In this document: in pieces, positions 34,309-43,410 of the stretch
How positions within the stretch are numbered: the stretch's first letter is position 1
How the letters are laid out: each line of letters begins with the position of its first letter
Assembly: GCF_017874215.1 (NCBI RefSeq)
Contig: NZ_JAGGLB010000023.1
Location: 1 to 64,000 of the forward strand
Source of the DNA: Paenibacillus eucommiae
GTDB lineage: Bacteria; Bacillota; Bacilli; Paenibacillales; NBRC-103111
Reading direction: 5' to 3'
DNA: 64,000 nucleotides
Notes under the pieces: generated by a model
Told to the model about the DNA's origin: nothing
What the model saw: the letters and a program-made list of their open reading frames with translations, nothing else
Databases searched by the model: none
Position numbers and translations under genes: made by a program

Positions 34309-36678
34309 TTACCGAGAAACTGTAAGGTTTTTTCGATATTCACCCGGTGTGGTGCCTGTAAATTCCTTGAACAGCTTAATATAATAGTTCGTTTGCAGAT
34401 AACCGACTTGCTCCCCGATATCTTTAATTTTTAAATTTGTTTGTTCAAGCAGTTGCTTGCTGCGTTGTATGCGTACAGAGGTCAAATGCTCCAAAAAAGT
34501 GATGCCTTGCTCATCCTTAAAAATACGGCTCAAATACGACGGGTTCAACCCAAGCTGCTCCGCTACGTAGCCCAGTGTGATCTTCTCCCCGCATTCCTGG
34601 CCGAGCATAGCAAGCACTTGCTCAATATGACGATTTTTTTTGTCGCGGACAGCATGCCCCATATAATCGGACAGCTTCGCAACCAATTCCTCAAACCAGC
34701 ATGTAATTTCTTTCCAATTGTTTTTTTGCTGCAGCAAGTGAAACAAATTATTGTTTTCCATCAGCAGCATATTGAGATCTATCCGAATGTCATTGGCGAT
34801 TGCCATAATACGGCTCAACAATTGAATGAGCGCATGCTTGATCTGGTGGTAGTGAACTTTACCTTCCTGTTCCTGAAAATCCCGCATCATTTGCGCGAGA
34901 ATGCCCCGTGCCTTCTGGCTTTCGCCGTTAATAAGCGCATAAATAAATGCCTCTTCTTTTTCCTTCGGATAATTAAACAGTGGCGTGCCGCTCATCCGTA
35001 CATCGTCGGTATACACAACCTCGCAGGAGCCTGCCATAATGCGATAACGAAGCGCTTCTTTTGCCTGGTTGAAGCTTGCAGGAAGCTGTGAGAGGTGCTG
35101 GCAATGCTCGCCGATACCAATGGAGCAATATAGTTTCAACCGCTCTTCCGCTTGCCTGATGACGCATTCCGCCAATTGATAATTGTCTTGCAGTTCATCT
35201 GCATCACCATTCATCAGAACGACGATCTGGCTTTCGACGATCTCCAGCACGATGCTGTTATGGTCAGCGGGCAAACATTGCCTAATCTCATCGATCAAGC
35301 AAAGCTTATCCAGGCGCTCTTTCTCAACATCCGTATACGAATCACCTTGCATGGAGACGAGCCAGACGAAAATCCCTTCCATCTCTAAATTTAAATTCAG
35401 GTATGCCAACCGTTCTTTGATCTCATCCGCGCGCAGCGTATGGCTATGGAGCAATGTATATACAAACTTCTCCTGGTTCGCGGGTAAGCTTTCGAGCAGC
35501 CTGAGCTGCAAGCTGGCCCGATCCTCTATAACGACTTTAAAGCTATCCTGAATAACACGAACTTCACTTGACTGGGCGTTCACATGCTCATGGTTAGGCC
35601 CGGAATTTTTGTGAATGAACTCCAGCAGATGGCGAACAGGGTTATAAATTTGCCTAGTAGCTGCATAAATAAGCAGGCCAATGGCTGCGACAAGAATGGT
35701 GCAGCTCACAATAATCATCATCCTCGCCTTGGACATACCAGCATATAGCTGCTCAAGCGAAGAGATTGTTACAAATCGCCAGCCCAGATGATCAGAAGTG
35801 TATGCCGTCAGCAAACTGGCCCTATCATTAATAACAAGCTGTTCGGAGTATACCTTGCCCATCTGTTCCATGTGTGGCAGCAAGGTAGAAATTGTTGTGT
35901 CCGTCATTTCTGTCTGTGAATCGCCATCATGCAGCAGCAGTTGGCCGCTTGTTGACAGCACGAACAATGTATTGCCGGTACTACCGTTGTTGCCGTCCAT
36001 TTTGCTCGTTAAGGCACTGGCCAGTGCCGCGACATCCAGGTTCACCGCGATATAATTGCCCGTTTCCGGGGAAGCATAGACCATCGGTATGACCTTTCGC
36101 TTCTTATAATCACGCCCGATCGCCATGCGTGGCTCTGTCACGGTCGGATAGAACGGCAGGCTTTGGATGTCCTTTTCCCAGCCTGCATCATAGAATCTTT
36201 CAGGTCTGTATTCCAGGTTTTCGGACGTTAGGACCAAATTTTTGGCACGGTCGAGCATATAGACGGAGTCAATGAATTCATTGGAATCCTTCAGCTTTCG
36301 AATAGCCAGCATGGTCTGCTCCTTGCTTTTCAAGTAGCTGTACATGCCAGGCAGATCCTCCTCGCGATATTCCCCTGTCAGCGATTCAAAGTAGGTCCCG
36401 CGCGGGAAACGCTCAAACTCTCTGACAACTTTATCCAACGATAGCTGACGGAAAAAACTGCTGATCTGCATCGTTACGCTTTCCATCGCATTGACAGTCT
36501 GCTGGACGTATTTGGCATTGGCAGCGAGCAGCTCCTGCTGCATCGTTGACCGAATCTGATTATCAAATATCGAGCTAATAATAAACAGCGGCAACAACGA
36601 AATTATGAGAAAAAAGGCAATTAGCCGGATGAGCATAACACGCTGCCTAGCCCTGGAAAGAAAGCGTTTACGAAACAT
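34309..36678 (-). CDS. Membrane-bound AraC-family regulator (YesS-like)
   Basis: A 789-residue one-protein sensor-regulator. TM1 is near 17-38 (LIRLIAFFLIISLLPLFIIS), an extracytoplasmic Cache-like domain spans about 40-300, and TM2 is near 305-325 (MIIVSCTILVAAIGLLIYAA). A cytoplasmic GGDEF-like degenerate linker leads to a C-terminal AraC helix-turn-helix pair (about 690-789: LGYVAEQLGLNPSYLSRIFK and IKDIGEQVGYLQTNYYIKLF, TPGEYRKN). Such proteins sense the substrate outside and activate the neighbouring transporter operon. It is the first gene of the minus-strand locus and is divergent from the sialidase-like gene, so one control region may serve both. Confidence 0.9.
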   Translation of the reverse strand: MFRKRFLSRARQRVMLIRLIAFFLIISLLPLFIISSIFDNQIRSTMQQELLAANAKYVQQTVNAMESVTMQISSFFRQLSLDKVVREFERFPRGTYFESLTGEYREEDLPGMYSYLKSKEQTMLAIRKLKDSNEFIDSVYMLDRAKNLVLTSENLEYRPERFYDAGWEKDIQSLPFYPTVTEPRMAIGRDYKKRKVIPMVYASPETGNYIAVNLDVAALASALTSKMDGNNGSTGNTLFVLSTSGQLLLHDGDSQTEMTDTTISTLLPHMEQMGKVYSEQLVINDRASLLTAYTSDHLGWRFVTISSLEQLYAGMSKARMMIIVSCTILVAAIGLLIYAATRQIYNPVRHLLEFIHKNSGPNHEHVNAQSSEVRVIQDSFKVVIEDRASLQLRLLESLPANQEKFVYTLLHSHTLRADEIKERLAYLNLNLEMEGIFVWLVSMQGDSYTDVEKERLDKLCLIDEIRQCLPADHNSIVLEIVESQIVVLMNGDADELQDNYQLAECVIRQAEERLKLYCSIGIGEHCQHLSQLPASFNQAKEALRYRIMAGSCEVVYTDDVRMSGTPLFNYPKEKEEAFIYALINGESQKARGILAQMMRDFQEQEGKVHYHQIKHALIQLLSRIMAIANDIRIDLNMLLMENNNLFHLLQQKNNWKEITCWFEELVAKLSDYMGHAVRDKKNRHIEQVLAMLGQECGEKITLGYVAEQLGLNPSYLSRIFKDEQGITFLEHLTSVRIQRSKQLLEQTNLKIKDIGEQVGYLQTNYYIKLFKEFTGTTPGEYRKNLTVSR

Positions 36679-37163
36679 GTTTTTTTACCCCCTCTGATTT
36701 TTAGGCTGCTTCTGATTGTTAAATTACCTTTATTATGTAATATTTACTTAATTGGTAATACCATAATACTGGCTTGAATTCCTTACGTCAATTGCCTTGA
36801 AGCAGGAAATCCACTGCATGCTGCACAGAATCAAGCATAGTTGCACCATTGATATATTAGGCCATATGGGCAATAGGCATAGCTTCAAAAGCTGCATGTT
36901 CATTCATATGCGCCGGTACAGAGCAAGGAACGAGTGGCGAGAAAGGAAATGTCATAATCGTAGCTATGAATGTAAAGGATCTAGCATTTCGTACCGCCGC
37001 GTAGCAGCTTATAATATTCAATAAGTGCTGCGGAGCATTCGCGAAAAAACTCGCGGAGCACTTGCGAAAACACTCGCGGAGCACTCGGGGTCCAGTGGTC
37101 CAGCCGCTGCAAGCGAAGGGCTTTCCGAAAATTGCTATAGACCAACTGAAGGGGAAGATGAAT
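36679..37163. other. Divergent intergenic control region
   Basis: About 485 bases between the YesS-like regulator (minus) and the sialidase-like gene (plus). The left third is AT-rich and should hold the regulator promoter. At 37030-37090 is a tandem repeat of about 23 bases (GCGGAGCAyTyGCGAAAA), present two and a half times. No small gene was supported on either strand. Confidence 0.5.
37030..37090. repeat. 2.5 tandem copies of a ~23 bp unit
   Basis: Units begin GCGGAGCA and continue (C/T)TCGCGAAAA or CTTGCGAAAA then CACTC. They lie 70 to 130 bases before the sialidase-like start codon, where they could bind a regulator or simply be slippage products. Confidence 0.55.
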
Positions 37164-38822
37164 ATGAATATGATAGAGAAGGCTATGCCACCTAAAGAAA
37201 TTTCCTTCGAGGGAAAGCTGGGTACGTTCATTACCTTGCCTGATCAGACACTAATATCCTTCATTGTAGAAGGCAAAAAGCCTGAACAGTGGAACGATAC
37301 GACGATACCCCAGTACTTGTATATTCGCCGTTCCTGCGATTATGGACAGACATGGAGTGAACGCGAATTGGCCATAACGTTCGCCCCGCAGCCAGGAACA
37401 GTCAAAATGCTGGACCTGGATTGCGCTCCAATCCTTGATCAGGAGGGTACGATCCATGTGTATGCCTTCATGTTGCTGAACTGGGATGCCCTTATCCCCT
37501 ACCGTGATCGTCTTATACAAATGCTGCATATGTATTCCAGAGATAATGGACAGACATGGCATGGGCCGGAAACGATCGATTACGGCCATTCCTACACCGG
37601 CTCTCTGAATGCAGTAATCCAGCTATCCAGTGGCAGGATGGTTATGCCGTTTTCTTATTTGTCACGCCGTGAGACTGGGTGTTTCGTAAGTGAAGCCATC
37701 CTGTCCGATGACCAAGGCTATACGTGGCGCAATGCACATGCCGAGCTGGTCGTCGACAACGGCGGATCTGCCCTTGAGTCAGGTTCGGTAGAGCCGGTAG
37801 TGATAGAACTGCGGGATGGACGAGTGTGGATGGTGATTCGTACACAAACGGGCAGACTGTATGAATCCTATTCTTCAGATGAAGGTGAAACCTGGACAGT
37901 CCCAGGTCCCACTCCGTTCTTTGCTTCCAATGCACCGGCAGGCCTTGTGCAACTGGATAATGGGCGTATTATGATGTGCTGGAATCATAGCAAATGCGAG
38001 CCTATTAGTGATGGGGTCAGTTATTCCCGCCAGTCTCTTGTCGCTGCTATTCGCGAGGTGGACGGAAGCTGGAGCGGTTACCGTGAAATTGCACATTTAA
38101 CAGAGGAGCAGGATGAGAACCATTCGGTATGTTATCCATGGATGCAAGCACTCGGGGATGGCACTGTGCTCGTTGGTTACTTATCCGTACACTTGGGCGA
38201 TTGGATGGGAACGATTAAATTCAAGCTTGTCAAGGTCAATCCGGAGTGGGTCGCCCAACAGGAGCAAATCGAGCGCTGGGATGAAGGATTACAAACGGCA
38301 TCTGTTACAAGCTGTGGCGTTCAATTGAAGCATGACAAGAACGACAACAAGGCCGTGCGGATCGCAAGAAATTCGGACACTGCTGACAATGCTACAGACA
38401 ATAATCCAATTGGCCTGACACGCAATTTCCCACGTATGGAGCAAGGTGAGCTGTCTATGCGGCTGCAAATCGACGCCTCATTCGAAGGGGCTTATATCGC
38501 CGTATCCGAGTCCTTCATGAAGCCAAACAACCTCCAAGGTGGCATGTTCAGAATTAAAATCGAAGGCGATGGCTCTTTTCACGTTCAATATTTGAATGAA
38601 GGGCCGTACTATCCTCTTAAGACGTCACTACGTATGGAGCTTGACTGTTGGGAAGAGATCACATTAAGGTGGGATTGCAGCCAAGAGCATGCGAATCTGT
38701 CCCTTAATGGCCAAAGTATCGGGGTGCTGCCCCAGCTGGAGCAAGGGCGTGGAATCTCTTATGTGCGGCTGAACATACCAGCAGCAGGTGAATTACTCAT
38801 CCAATCGATTGCAAGCAAATGA
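37164..38822 (+). CDS. Sialidase-fold (BNR/Asp-box) protein
   Basis: A 552-residue protein with a six-bladed sialidase-like propeller and four Asp-box motifs: SCDYGQTW, SRDNGQTW, SDDQGYTW and SSDEGETW. The last 150 residues form a separate beta-rich domain of laminin-G or concanavalin type (WEEITLRWDCSQEHANLSLN). There is no signal peptide, so it is probably cytoplasmic and acts on imported sugars, or it is a non-hydrolytic relative; exo-alpha-sialidase activity is not proved. GAAGGGG at 37148-37154 best fits ATG 37164, though ATG 37158 and 37170 are in frame. It is divergent from the regulator-transporter-SLH operon and likely shares its control. Confidence 0.82.
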   Translation: MNMIEKAMPPKEISFEGKLGTFITLPDQTLISFIVEGKKPEQWNDTTIPQYLYIRRSCDYGQTWSERELAITFAPQPGTVKMLDLDCAPILDQEGTIHVYAFMLLNWDALIPYRDRLIQMLHMYSRDNGQTWHGPETIDYGHSYTGSLNAVIQLSSGRMVMPFSYLSRRETGCFVSEAILSDDQGYTWRNAHAELVVDNGGSALESGSVEPVVIELRDGRVWMVIRTQTGRLYESYSSDEGETWTVPGPTPFFASNAPAGLVQLDNGRIMMCWNHSKCEPISDGVSYSRQSLVAAIREVDGSWSGYREIAHLTEEQDENHSVCYPWMQALGDGTVLVGYLSVHLGDWMGTIKFKLVKVNPEWVAQQEQIERWDEGLQTASVTSCGVQLKHDKNDNKAVRIARNSDTADNATDNNPIGLTRNFPRMEQGELSMRLQIDASFEGAYIAVSESFMKPNNLQGGMFRIKIEGDGSFHVQYLNEGPYYPLKTSLRMELDCWEEITLRWDCSQEHANLSLNGQSIGVLPQLEQGRGISYVRLNIPAAGELLIQSIASK

Positions 38823-38890
38823 GTGGTTCGTATCGGGGGGGGGATGAGATTCCTCGCAAGCGCAGGGGCTGGGATGAAGAACTGCTATTT

Positions 38891-39078
38891 TTAACGATGT
38901 TTTTCATCACTAAAAGCGCGGTGTCGTCTCCTCAACCTTGATTTAACAATGAAAAACATCGTTAAAATCCCTTTTTTCCGCCCAGATGGGCCATCCATCC
39001 TCTTTTAACGAAGAAAAACATCATTAACGTGGCGGGTTGACTTGGAAAACTTACTTTAACGATCAAAAACATCGTTAA
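38891..39078. repeat. Second four-palindrome array
   Basis: Palindromes at 38891-38913, 38943-38965, 39005-39027 and 39056-39078, each a degenerate TTAACGATG, five bases, CATCGTTAA. Start-to-start spacing of 52, 62 and 51 equals that at 24577-24764. Some arms have single mismatches (AACAATG, AACGAAG, AACGATC). The module-A part in front of it is nearly absent. Confidence 0.8.
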
Positions 39079-39114
39079 GTGAAACACACGCTCATTTCGG
39101 GATAGACGGGCTGA

Positions 39115-39143
39115 AAAAAAACACCTCAATCGAGGTGTTTTTT
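39115..39143 (-). terminator. Bidirectional terminator
   Basis: AAAAAACACCTC pairs perfectly with GAGGTGTTTTTT around AATC. It has A and T tracts on both sides, so it works in both directions between the sialidase-like gene and the minus-strand membrane protein. Confidence 0.85.
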
Positions 39144-39201
39144 CATCTATCTTATATTTGACCGCTGGGAAATAGTCCAGACATTTCTATTTTATGTACA
39201 T

Positions 39202-39687
39202 TTATTGATCCATCACAGATTCGCGGCCGAGAGCTTTTGCTTTTTGGCGTGTAGTTAGAAGTTCTAGCTTCTTTTCAACAATCTGAGCCATGAACAGAAT
39301 CAGCAGCAATCCAAGCAAGGAGCCGCAGACGGCTAGCGGAATCGCCCAGGCATGGGAGGAGTGGGAAAAGAACGGAATCAATGAAACAGCTACAATAGGC
39401 GGGGCATTCCATTTGAACTTATTAATTAACCATATCGTTATGAGTACGTTTATAAATAATGAGATTGCACTAGGGTAAATATAAAACAACACCGTCCCCA
39501 GTACGGCTGAGACAAAGGCCCCAAAAATAATTTTGCCCAATTCCGAAAAAAGAAAAGAGCGTGATATGAACAGGAAGCAAAACGCGCCAAGTGTAGGGTA
39601 AAATAATGTATCTAAAGTCGGGAACTGCAAGGAGATCCAATATATTAGCATAACGTACAGACAAATCGCTACAGTTTTCACTTTCAT
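39202..39687 (-). CDS. Integral membrane protein, HPP/FUSC-like
   Basis: A 161-residue protein with about five hydrophobic helices (VAICLYVMLIYWISLQF, LFYPTLGAFCFLFI, IIFGAFVSAVLGTVLFYIYP, AISLFINVLITIWLI, AIPLAVCGSLLGLLLILFMA) and a basic C-terminal tail. The pattern PTLGAFCFLFISRSF, then GKIIFGAFVSAVLGT, recalls HPP- or FUSC-type membrane domains. That link is weak and from memory. It is a lone gene ending at a strong terminator. Function is unknown. Confidence 0.7.
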   Translation of the reverse strand: MKVKTVAICLYVMLIYWISLQFPTLDTLFYPTLGAFCFLFISRSFLFSELGKIIFGAFVSAVLGTVLFYIYPSAISLFINVLITIWLINKFKWNAPPIVAVSLIPFFSHSSHAWAIPLAVCGSLLGLLLILFMAQIVEKKLELLTTRQKAKALGRESVMDQ

Positions 39688-39828
39688 TGAGCCTTTTAGC
39701 CTTCTTTCGAAATCAGAGTAAACTTATCGCCATTATTTCCGCAATTTTTATTCTATATCGCTTTCTTTATATCGTCAATCTTTTAAGCAAAATGACATAC
39801 CGGGAACAAATTTGAACAAATCCGGACG

Positions 39829-39872
39829 AAAAAAAAGGAACTCTAACCACATCAAGGTGGCTAAGCTCCCTT
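39829..39872 (-). terminator. Terminator of the stalk-domain gene
   Basis: On the minus strand GGAGCTTAGCCACC pairs with GTGGTTAGAGTTCC around a TTGA loop, followed by eight Ts. It lies 48 bases after the stop of the gene at 39920. Confidence 0.8.
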
Positions 39873-39919
39873 ATCTATAACTCTATTACTTTGTAATTTT
39901 GCAACTTCATAATTCCTCT

Positions 39920-41065
39920 TTATTTAAAAGCCTCAAAAGGAATTTCAAATTCAGGCATTCCTGCTGCATAAGGTGTATATTCGTACTGACTGAAGTAGAT
40001 GGTAATCCCGTTGTGCTTCAGATAGAATTCACGGTCCGGTTCGATTGACTCGAAAGGCTCTAAAAGAGGCAGGTCTGCTGCTGCAATTTGGCTGTTAATA
40101 GCTTTGTTGATGATGGATACGTAGTTTGCGTTCCCCTGTGCGGCCTCTTTCAAGGTAATTAGCTCACCCGTACCAAGATCAAATGTGTAAGGAACTCTAG
40201 CCGTCATCCCATGGGCTCCGCCAGTGTACATATAATAATCCACATATAGGCTTAATTTGTTGTTTTCATTATAAGTTACTGTATAGGTTCCGTCGTAGAT
40301 CACTGGAGGCATGGAATAATCTGGATTTTCCGCTTCTATCTCCTCATTACCTTTTACAGCTTGCTCCAAATCAGATCTGCCAGCCTGCGCATGGGTTTCT
40401 GCTTCCTTCTTCAAAAAAGTATTGATTTGCTGTTGAACTTCCTCGTTCGCAAAACCAGTCAACTTTGGATAGTGGACAAGCAGTGACATATAGTCGTCTT
40501 CTTCCTCAATAGCGGAAGTAGTAATCGCGAGATCATTCTCTTTAATCGTTTGAATACCGACGGTGTGCGATTTTGCATCATAAGAAATGCCATAGCCCAT
40601 ACGCTCTAACAAAAAGCGCAGGGGTAAGTAAGTCGAGCCTTCCTGCTCAATCGCCTCCATGCCATAAATCAGCTGCCCATTAAGCACATATTCATTCAAA
40701 TATTCGTTATTTAACGAAAGCTCCATTGTCCGTCCCCGGCCTTCCACTGTAACGGTGCGCGTCTCAGGATCCCATCCAGTCTTCAGACCAAGCTGGTCAT
40801 TGAGGGCGCGAAGCCCAATATATATACTGCCTTCCACATTTGCAGCAGGAAGAACAACGTTCGTTCCATTTATTACAAAAGGCTGTTTAATAACGTTCAG
40901 TTTAGCCGCACTTTCGGCATGAGCCTGTCCTATAGGCAATCCAATAGCTGCCGGGGCCATGCTGATGGATAAGGCTACCGTAAGCGCCAGCAAACCTTTT
41001 TTGCCAAATTGAATCTGCTTTACCAACGGTCCCGCAGCTTGCAGTGTTTTAAGTTTTATTTTCAT
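39920..41065 (-). CDS. Secreted stalk-domain protein with PdaC/RsiV-like C-terminus
   Basis: A 381-residue exported protein. A signal peptide (KKGLLALTVALSISMAPAAI, cleavage after AHA) is followed by a copper-amine-oxidase N-like stalk domain (about 55-170: VEGSIYIGLRALNDQLGL, GWDPETRTVTVEG, STYLPLRFLLERMGYGISYD). The C-terminal domain is of the DUF4163/DUF3298 type found in PdaC and RsiV (VHYPKLTGFANEEVQQQINT, YMYTGGAHG, FDLGTGELITLKEA, YEYTPYAAGMPEFEIPF). No deacetylase domain is present. It is probably a wall-associated binding protein; such proteins may respond to lysozyme or envelope stress. Monocistronic with its own terminator. Confidence 0.87.
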   Translation of the reverse strand: MKIKLKTLQAAGPLVKQIQFGKKGLLALTVALSISMAPAAIGLPIGQAHAESAAKLNVIKQPFVINGTNVVLPAANVEGSIYIGLRALNDQLGLKTGWDPETRTVTVEGRGRTMELSLNNEYLNEYVLNGQLIYGMEAIEQEGSTYLPLRFLLERMGYGISYDAKSHTVGIQTIKENDLAITTSAIEEEDDYMSLLVHYPKLTGFANEEVQQQINTFLKKEAETHAQAGRSDLEQAVKGNEEIEAENPDYSMPPVIYDGTYTVTYNENNKLSLYVDYYMYTGGAHGMTARVPYTFDLGTGELITLKEAAQGNANYVSIINKAINSQIAAADLPLLEPFESIEPDREFYLKHNGITIYFSQYEYTPYAAGMPEFEIPFEAFK

Positions 41066-41315
41066 ATCTCATAATCCCTCCGATTGGAATAGTTAAGTAC
41101 AGAATACATATGCTCTTGGGTGTCCGCTTAATTGGTTACAATAAATAAAGGACTGCACACAGTTGAATAGGTTTATTATGTACTTACCCCACTTAGACGA
41201 TGAAGAAGCAATAAAAGTTTGATTTTTAGAAAAGAACGATAAACAGTGGAATTCCGCATAGTAAGAAATGATATAATAAAGGAATAGTGTGTGTCAAAAC
41301 ATTTGATGATAAGGA

Positions 41316-41852
41316 GTGGTAGCAATAATAAATCAAAATAAAGTTATATATAGAGAAATTCAAAGACCACGACAACTTTTGTTGTGGCTATTGGCCTTAC
41401 TGGTTACTGTTTTTATGTGGTATGGCTTTATCCAACAAATTATTTTCGGGATTCCACTAGGGAGTAACCCTGCTCCAGATGCGGTTTTGGTTGCTCTTTG
41501 GCTTATTTTTGGGATTGCTTTCCCGATAATTATGCTTATATGGATGAAACTGATCATAGAAGTTCGAGATGATGGTCTTTATATTCGATTCATGCCTTTT
41601 CACACTCGTTATAGGCAGTTTTTGTATAAGGAAATAACACACTATGAACCTATCATTTACAGTGGATTTGAACGTTTTGGTGGTTGGGGGATTCGTGTAA
41701 ATTTTAAAGGAGAAACGGCTTATACTATGAATGGGAACCAAGGACTGGAGTTGAAATTAAGAAATAAAACTGTGGTGATTGGTACTCAAAAACCAGAAGA
41801 ATTAAAAAAGGCAATGGATGCTTTAAACAAATCACAGCCGCCTACATTTTGA
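41316..41852 (+). CDS. DUF6141-like membrane protein
   Basis: A 178-residue protein with two N-terminal helices (LLLWLLALLVTVFMWYGFI and ALWLIFGIAFPIIMLIWM), then a PH-like beta domain (LIIEVRDDGLYIRFMPFH, GFERFGGWGIR, YTMNGNQGLELKL, IGTQKPEELKKAM). This matches the DUF6141 layout. The start is uncertain. GTG 41316 overlaps its own AAGGAG ribosome site, and the position where relatives begin (INQNKVIYREIQ) has ATA at 41325, eight bases after AAGGAG. It may use a rare ATA start, or the ATG was lost. A TATAAT at 41272-41277 suggests a promoter just upstream. Confidence 0.78.
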   Translation: MVAIINQNKVIYREIQRPRQLLLWLLALLVTVFMWYGFIQQIIFGIPLGSNPAPDAVLVALWLIFGIAFPIIMLIWMKLIIEVRDDGLYIRFMPFHTRYRQFLYKEITHYEPIIYSGFERFGGWGIRVNFKGETAYTMNGNQGLELKLRNKTVVIGTQKPEELKKAMDALNKSQPPTF

Positions 41853-41943
41853 AACGTATTAATAGAATCGCTCATTGACAAAAAGAAGATCTTATAGAAC
41901 AATTACATACAATGTTCAAAGACATCAAGAGAAAGGTGATTCT

Positions 41944-42633
41944 ATGATAAAAGCAGTAGTTTTTGACTTTGACGGACTGATTATAGATACCGAAACGACT
42001 TGGTTTGACAGCTATTACGAGGTGCTCTCCTCCTATAATATTGAATTTCCACTCGACGTTTTCAGCCGCTGCATCGGCACACATGGCAGCGAGCTGCAGC
42101 TGCACTTGGAGGCATTAACAGGAAATGCGGAAACTACACGAGTCATAGAAACCTCAGTCCTAGAACTCCATAAGACAAAAATGCTTTCAGTGGAAGCACG
42201 AGAAGGTGTACGCGACTATCTGGAAGCAGCCAGGCGCCTGGGCTTGCGGATTGGTTTGGCTTCAAGCTCCAATAGACTGTGGATTGACAACTTTCTCGCG
42301 GTGCTTGGTCTGAATGAATACTTCGAAGTCATCAAAAGCAGCGATGATGTGGCCCATGTCAAGCCAGATCCCGAATTGTACGTGCAGGCTGTGGAGGCGC
42401 TGGGAATTGAACCCTTCGAAGCGCTTGCCTTCGAGGATTCAGTTAACGGCTCGAAAGCAGCCAAAGCCGCTGGTCTTTACTGCGTTATCGTTCCCAACCC
42501 CGTAACAGAGAAGCTCGCTTTTGAGAACTACGATATGCGTATCCAATCGATGGGCGATCTGCCGCTAGAAGCTCTTATCCAACAATTGAATGTAGATGGA
42601 CCAAAGAATTATGAGCAGGAGACTACAGCATGA
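41944..42633 (+). CDS. HAD-IA hydrolase, beta-phosphoglucomutase-like
   Basis: A 229-residue phosphatase. Motif I FDFDGLIIDTE (Asp8, Asp10), motif II LASSSN, motif III Lys in KPDPELY and motif IV FEDSVNGSKAAKAAG are intact, with a helical cap inserted after motif I. This is the YhcW / beta-PGM-like group of sugar-phosphate phosphatases. The start is ATG 41944 behind AAAGGTGATT, with 22 extra in-frame codons upstream rejected. Its stop overlaps the start of the next HAD gene (ATGA), so the two are coupled. Confidence 0.9.
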   Translation: MIKAVVFDFDGLIIDTETTWFDSYYEVLSSYNIEFPLDVFSRCIGTHGSELQLHLEALTGNAETTRVIETSVLELHKTKMLSVEAREGVRDYLEAARRLGLRIGLASSSNRLWIDNFLAVLGLNEYFEVIKSSDDVAHVKPDPELYVQAVEALGIEPFEALAFEDSVNGSKAAKAAGLYCVIVPNPVTEKLAFENYDMRIQSMGDLPLEALIQQLNVDGPKNYEQETTA

Positions 42634-43409
42634 GCTATAAAATTGCATTTTTCGATATTGATGGTACCTTGGTCAACGAAGATAAAGAAGTACCCGCAGA
42701 CACAATCGAGGCTATCGCTGAGCTGAAAAGCCGCGGTGTGGAGGTCGTCATCGCCACAGGCCGTGCTCCTTATTTTTTCAAGCCGCTTGCCGAATTGCTA
42801 GACATCGATTCCTTCGTCAGCCTGAATGGCGCTTATGTGGTATATCGTGGACAGCCTTTATTTAAAAGGATTATTTCTAGGACAAGCCTAGAAGCTTTGG
42901 TGGACCATGCGGCGAAGCATAATCACTCCCTCGTGTTTCAGGGAGGCGACGCGTTCTTCTCCAATTCAGACGCTCATCCCTATGTCATGGAAGCCGTCTC
43001 CTCCTTGAAAGTGGACCTCCCCGGGTATGACCCCGATTATTGGAAGAGTGCGGATATTTACCAGGCTTTTCTCCATTGTCAGGAAGAGGACGAGCACTTG
43101 TACAACGAGGTTTTTCCAGACCTCCGTTTGATTCGCTGGCATCGCGCGGCTATGGATGTTTTACCGCTTACCGGCTCCAAAGCGCAAGGCCTTGAGGCTA
43201 TGCTGCAGCATCTGAATTTGTCCCCCGCCGAGGCAGTCGCCTTCGGAGACGGTCTGAACGATAAAGAAATGCTTATGCTGGCTGGACTTGGCATCGCCAT
43301 GGGGAATTCTCACGAGCAATTAAAGCCCTACGCTGATTATATTACGACTGATGTTGATAAAGGCGGTATCCGCAATGGACTGCTTTATGCAGGCTTGCTT
43401 GAGCAATAA
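42630..43409 (+). CDS. Cof-type HAD-IIB family hydrolase
   Basis: A 259-residue phosphatase of the Cof/YkrA group. Motif I is FFDIDGTLV (Asp9, Asp11), motif II ATGRAPYFF, and motif IV AFGDGLNDKEMLMLAG, with a C2b cap between. Such enzymes clear sugar phosphates or pyridoxal phosphate and flavin intermediates; the substrate here is unknown. It is translationally coupled to the preceding HAD-IA gene. A module-A repeat begins immediately after its stop. Confidence 0.92.
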   Translation: MSYKIAFFDIDGTLVNEDKEVPADTIEAIAELKSRGVEVVIATGRAPYFFKPLAELLDIDSFVSLNGAYVVYRGQPLFKRIISRTSLEALVDHAAKHNHSLVFQGGDAFFSNSDAHPYVMEAVSSLKVDLPGYDPDYWKSADIYQAFLHCQEEDEHLYNEVFPDLRLIRWHRAAMDVLPLTGSKAQGLEAMLQHLNLSPAEAVAFGDGLNDKEMLMLAGLGIAMGNSHEQLKPYADYITTDVDKGGIRNGLLYAGLLEQ

Positions 43410-43410
43410 A

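Larger units (their letters stand above)
38823..39201. other. Intergenic repeat-rich stretch after the sialidase gene
   Basis: About 380 bases holding a remnant of the module-A bridge (GGGGCTGGGATGAAGAACTG at about 38868), a four-palindrome array at 38891-39078 and a terminator at 39115-39143. No gene was seen. Confidence 0.7.

Noticed and set aside
36659..36676. Possible cre site at the start of the YesS-like gene
   Set aside because: The minus-strand sequence CGTAAACGCTTTCT has mismatches at both ends of the consensus and encodes conserved-looking basic residues, so it may be chance.
36857..37231. Minus-strand 124-codon ORF in the divergent promoter region
   Set aside because: It overlaps the start of the sialidase-like gene in antisense, has no ribosome site, and its hydrophobic stretch arises from the complement of coding sequence.
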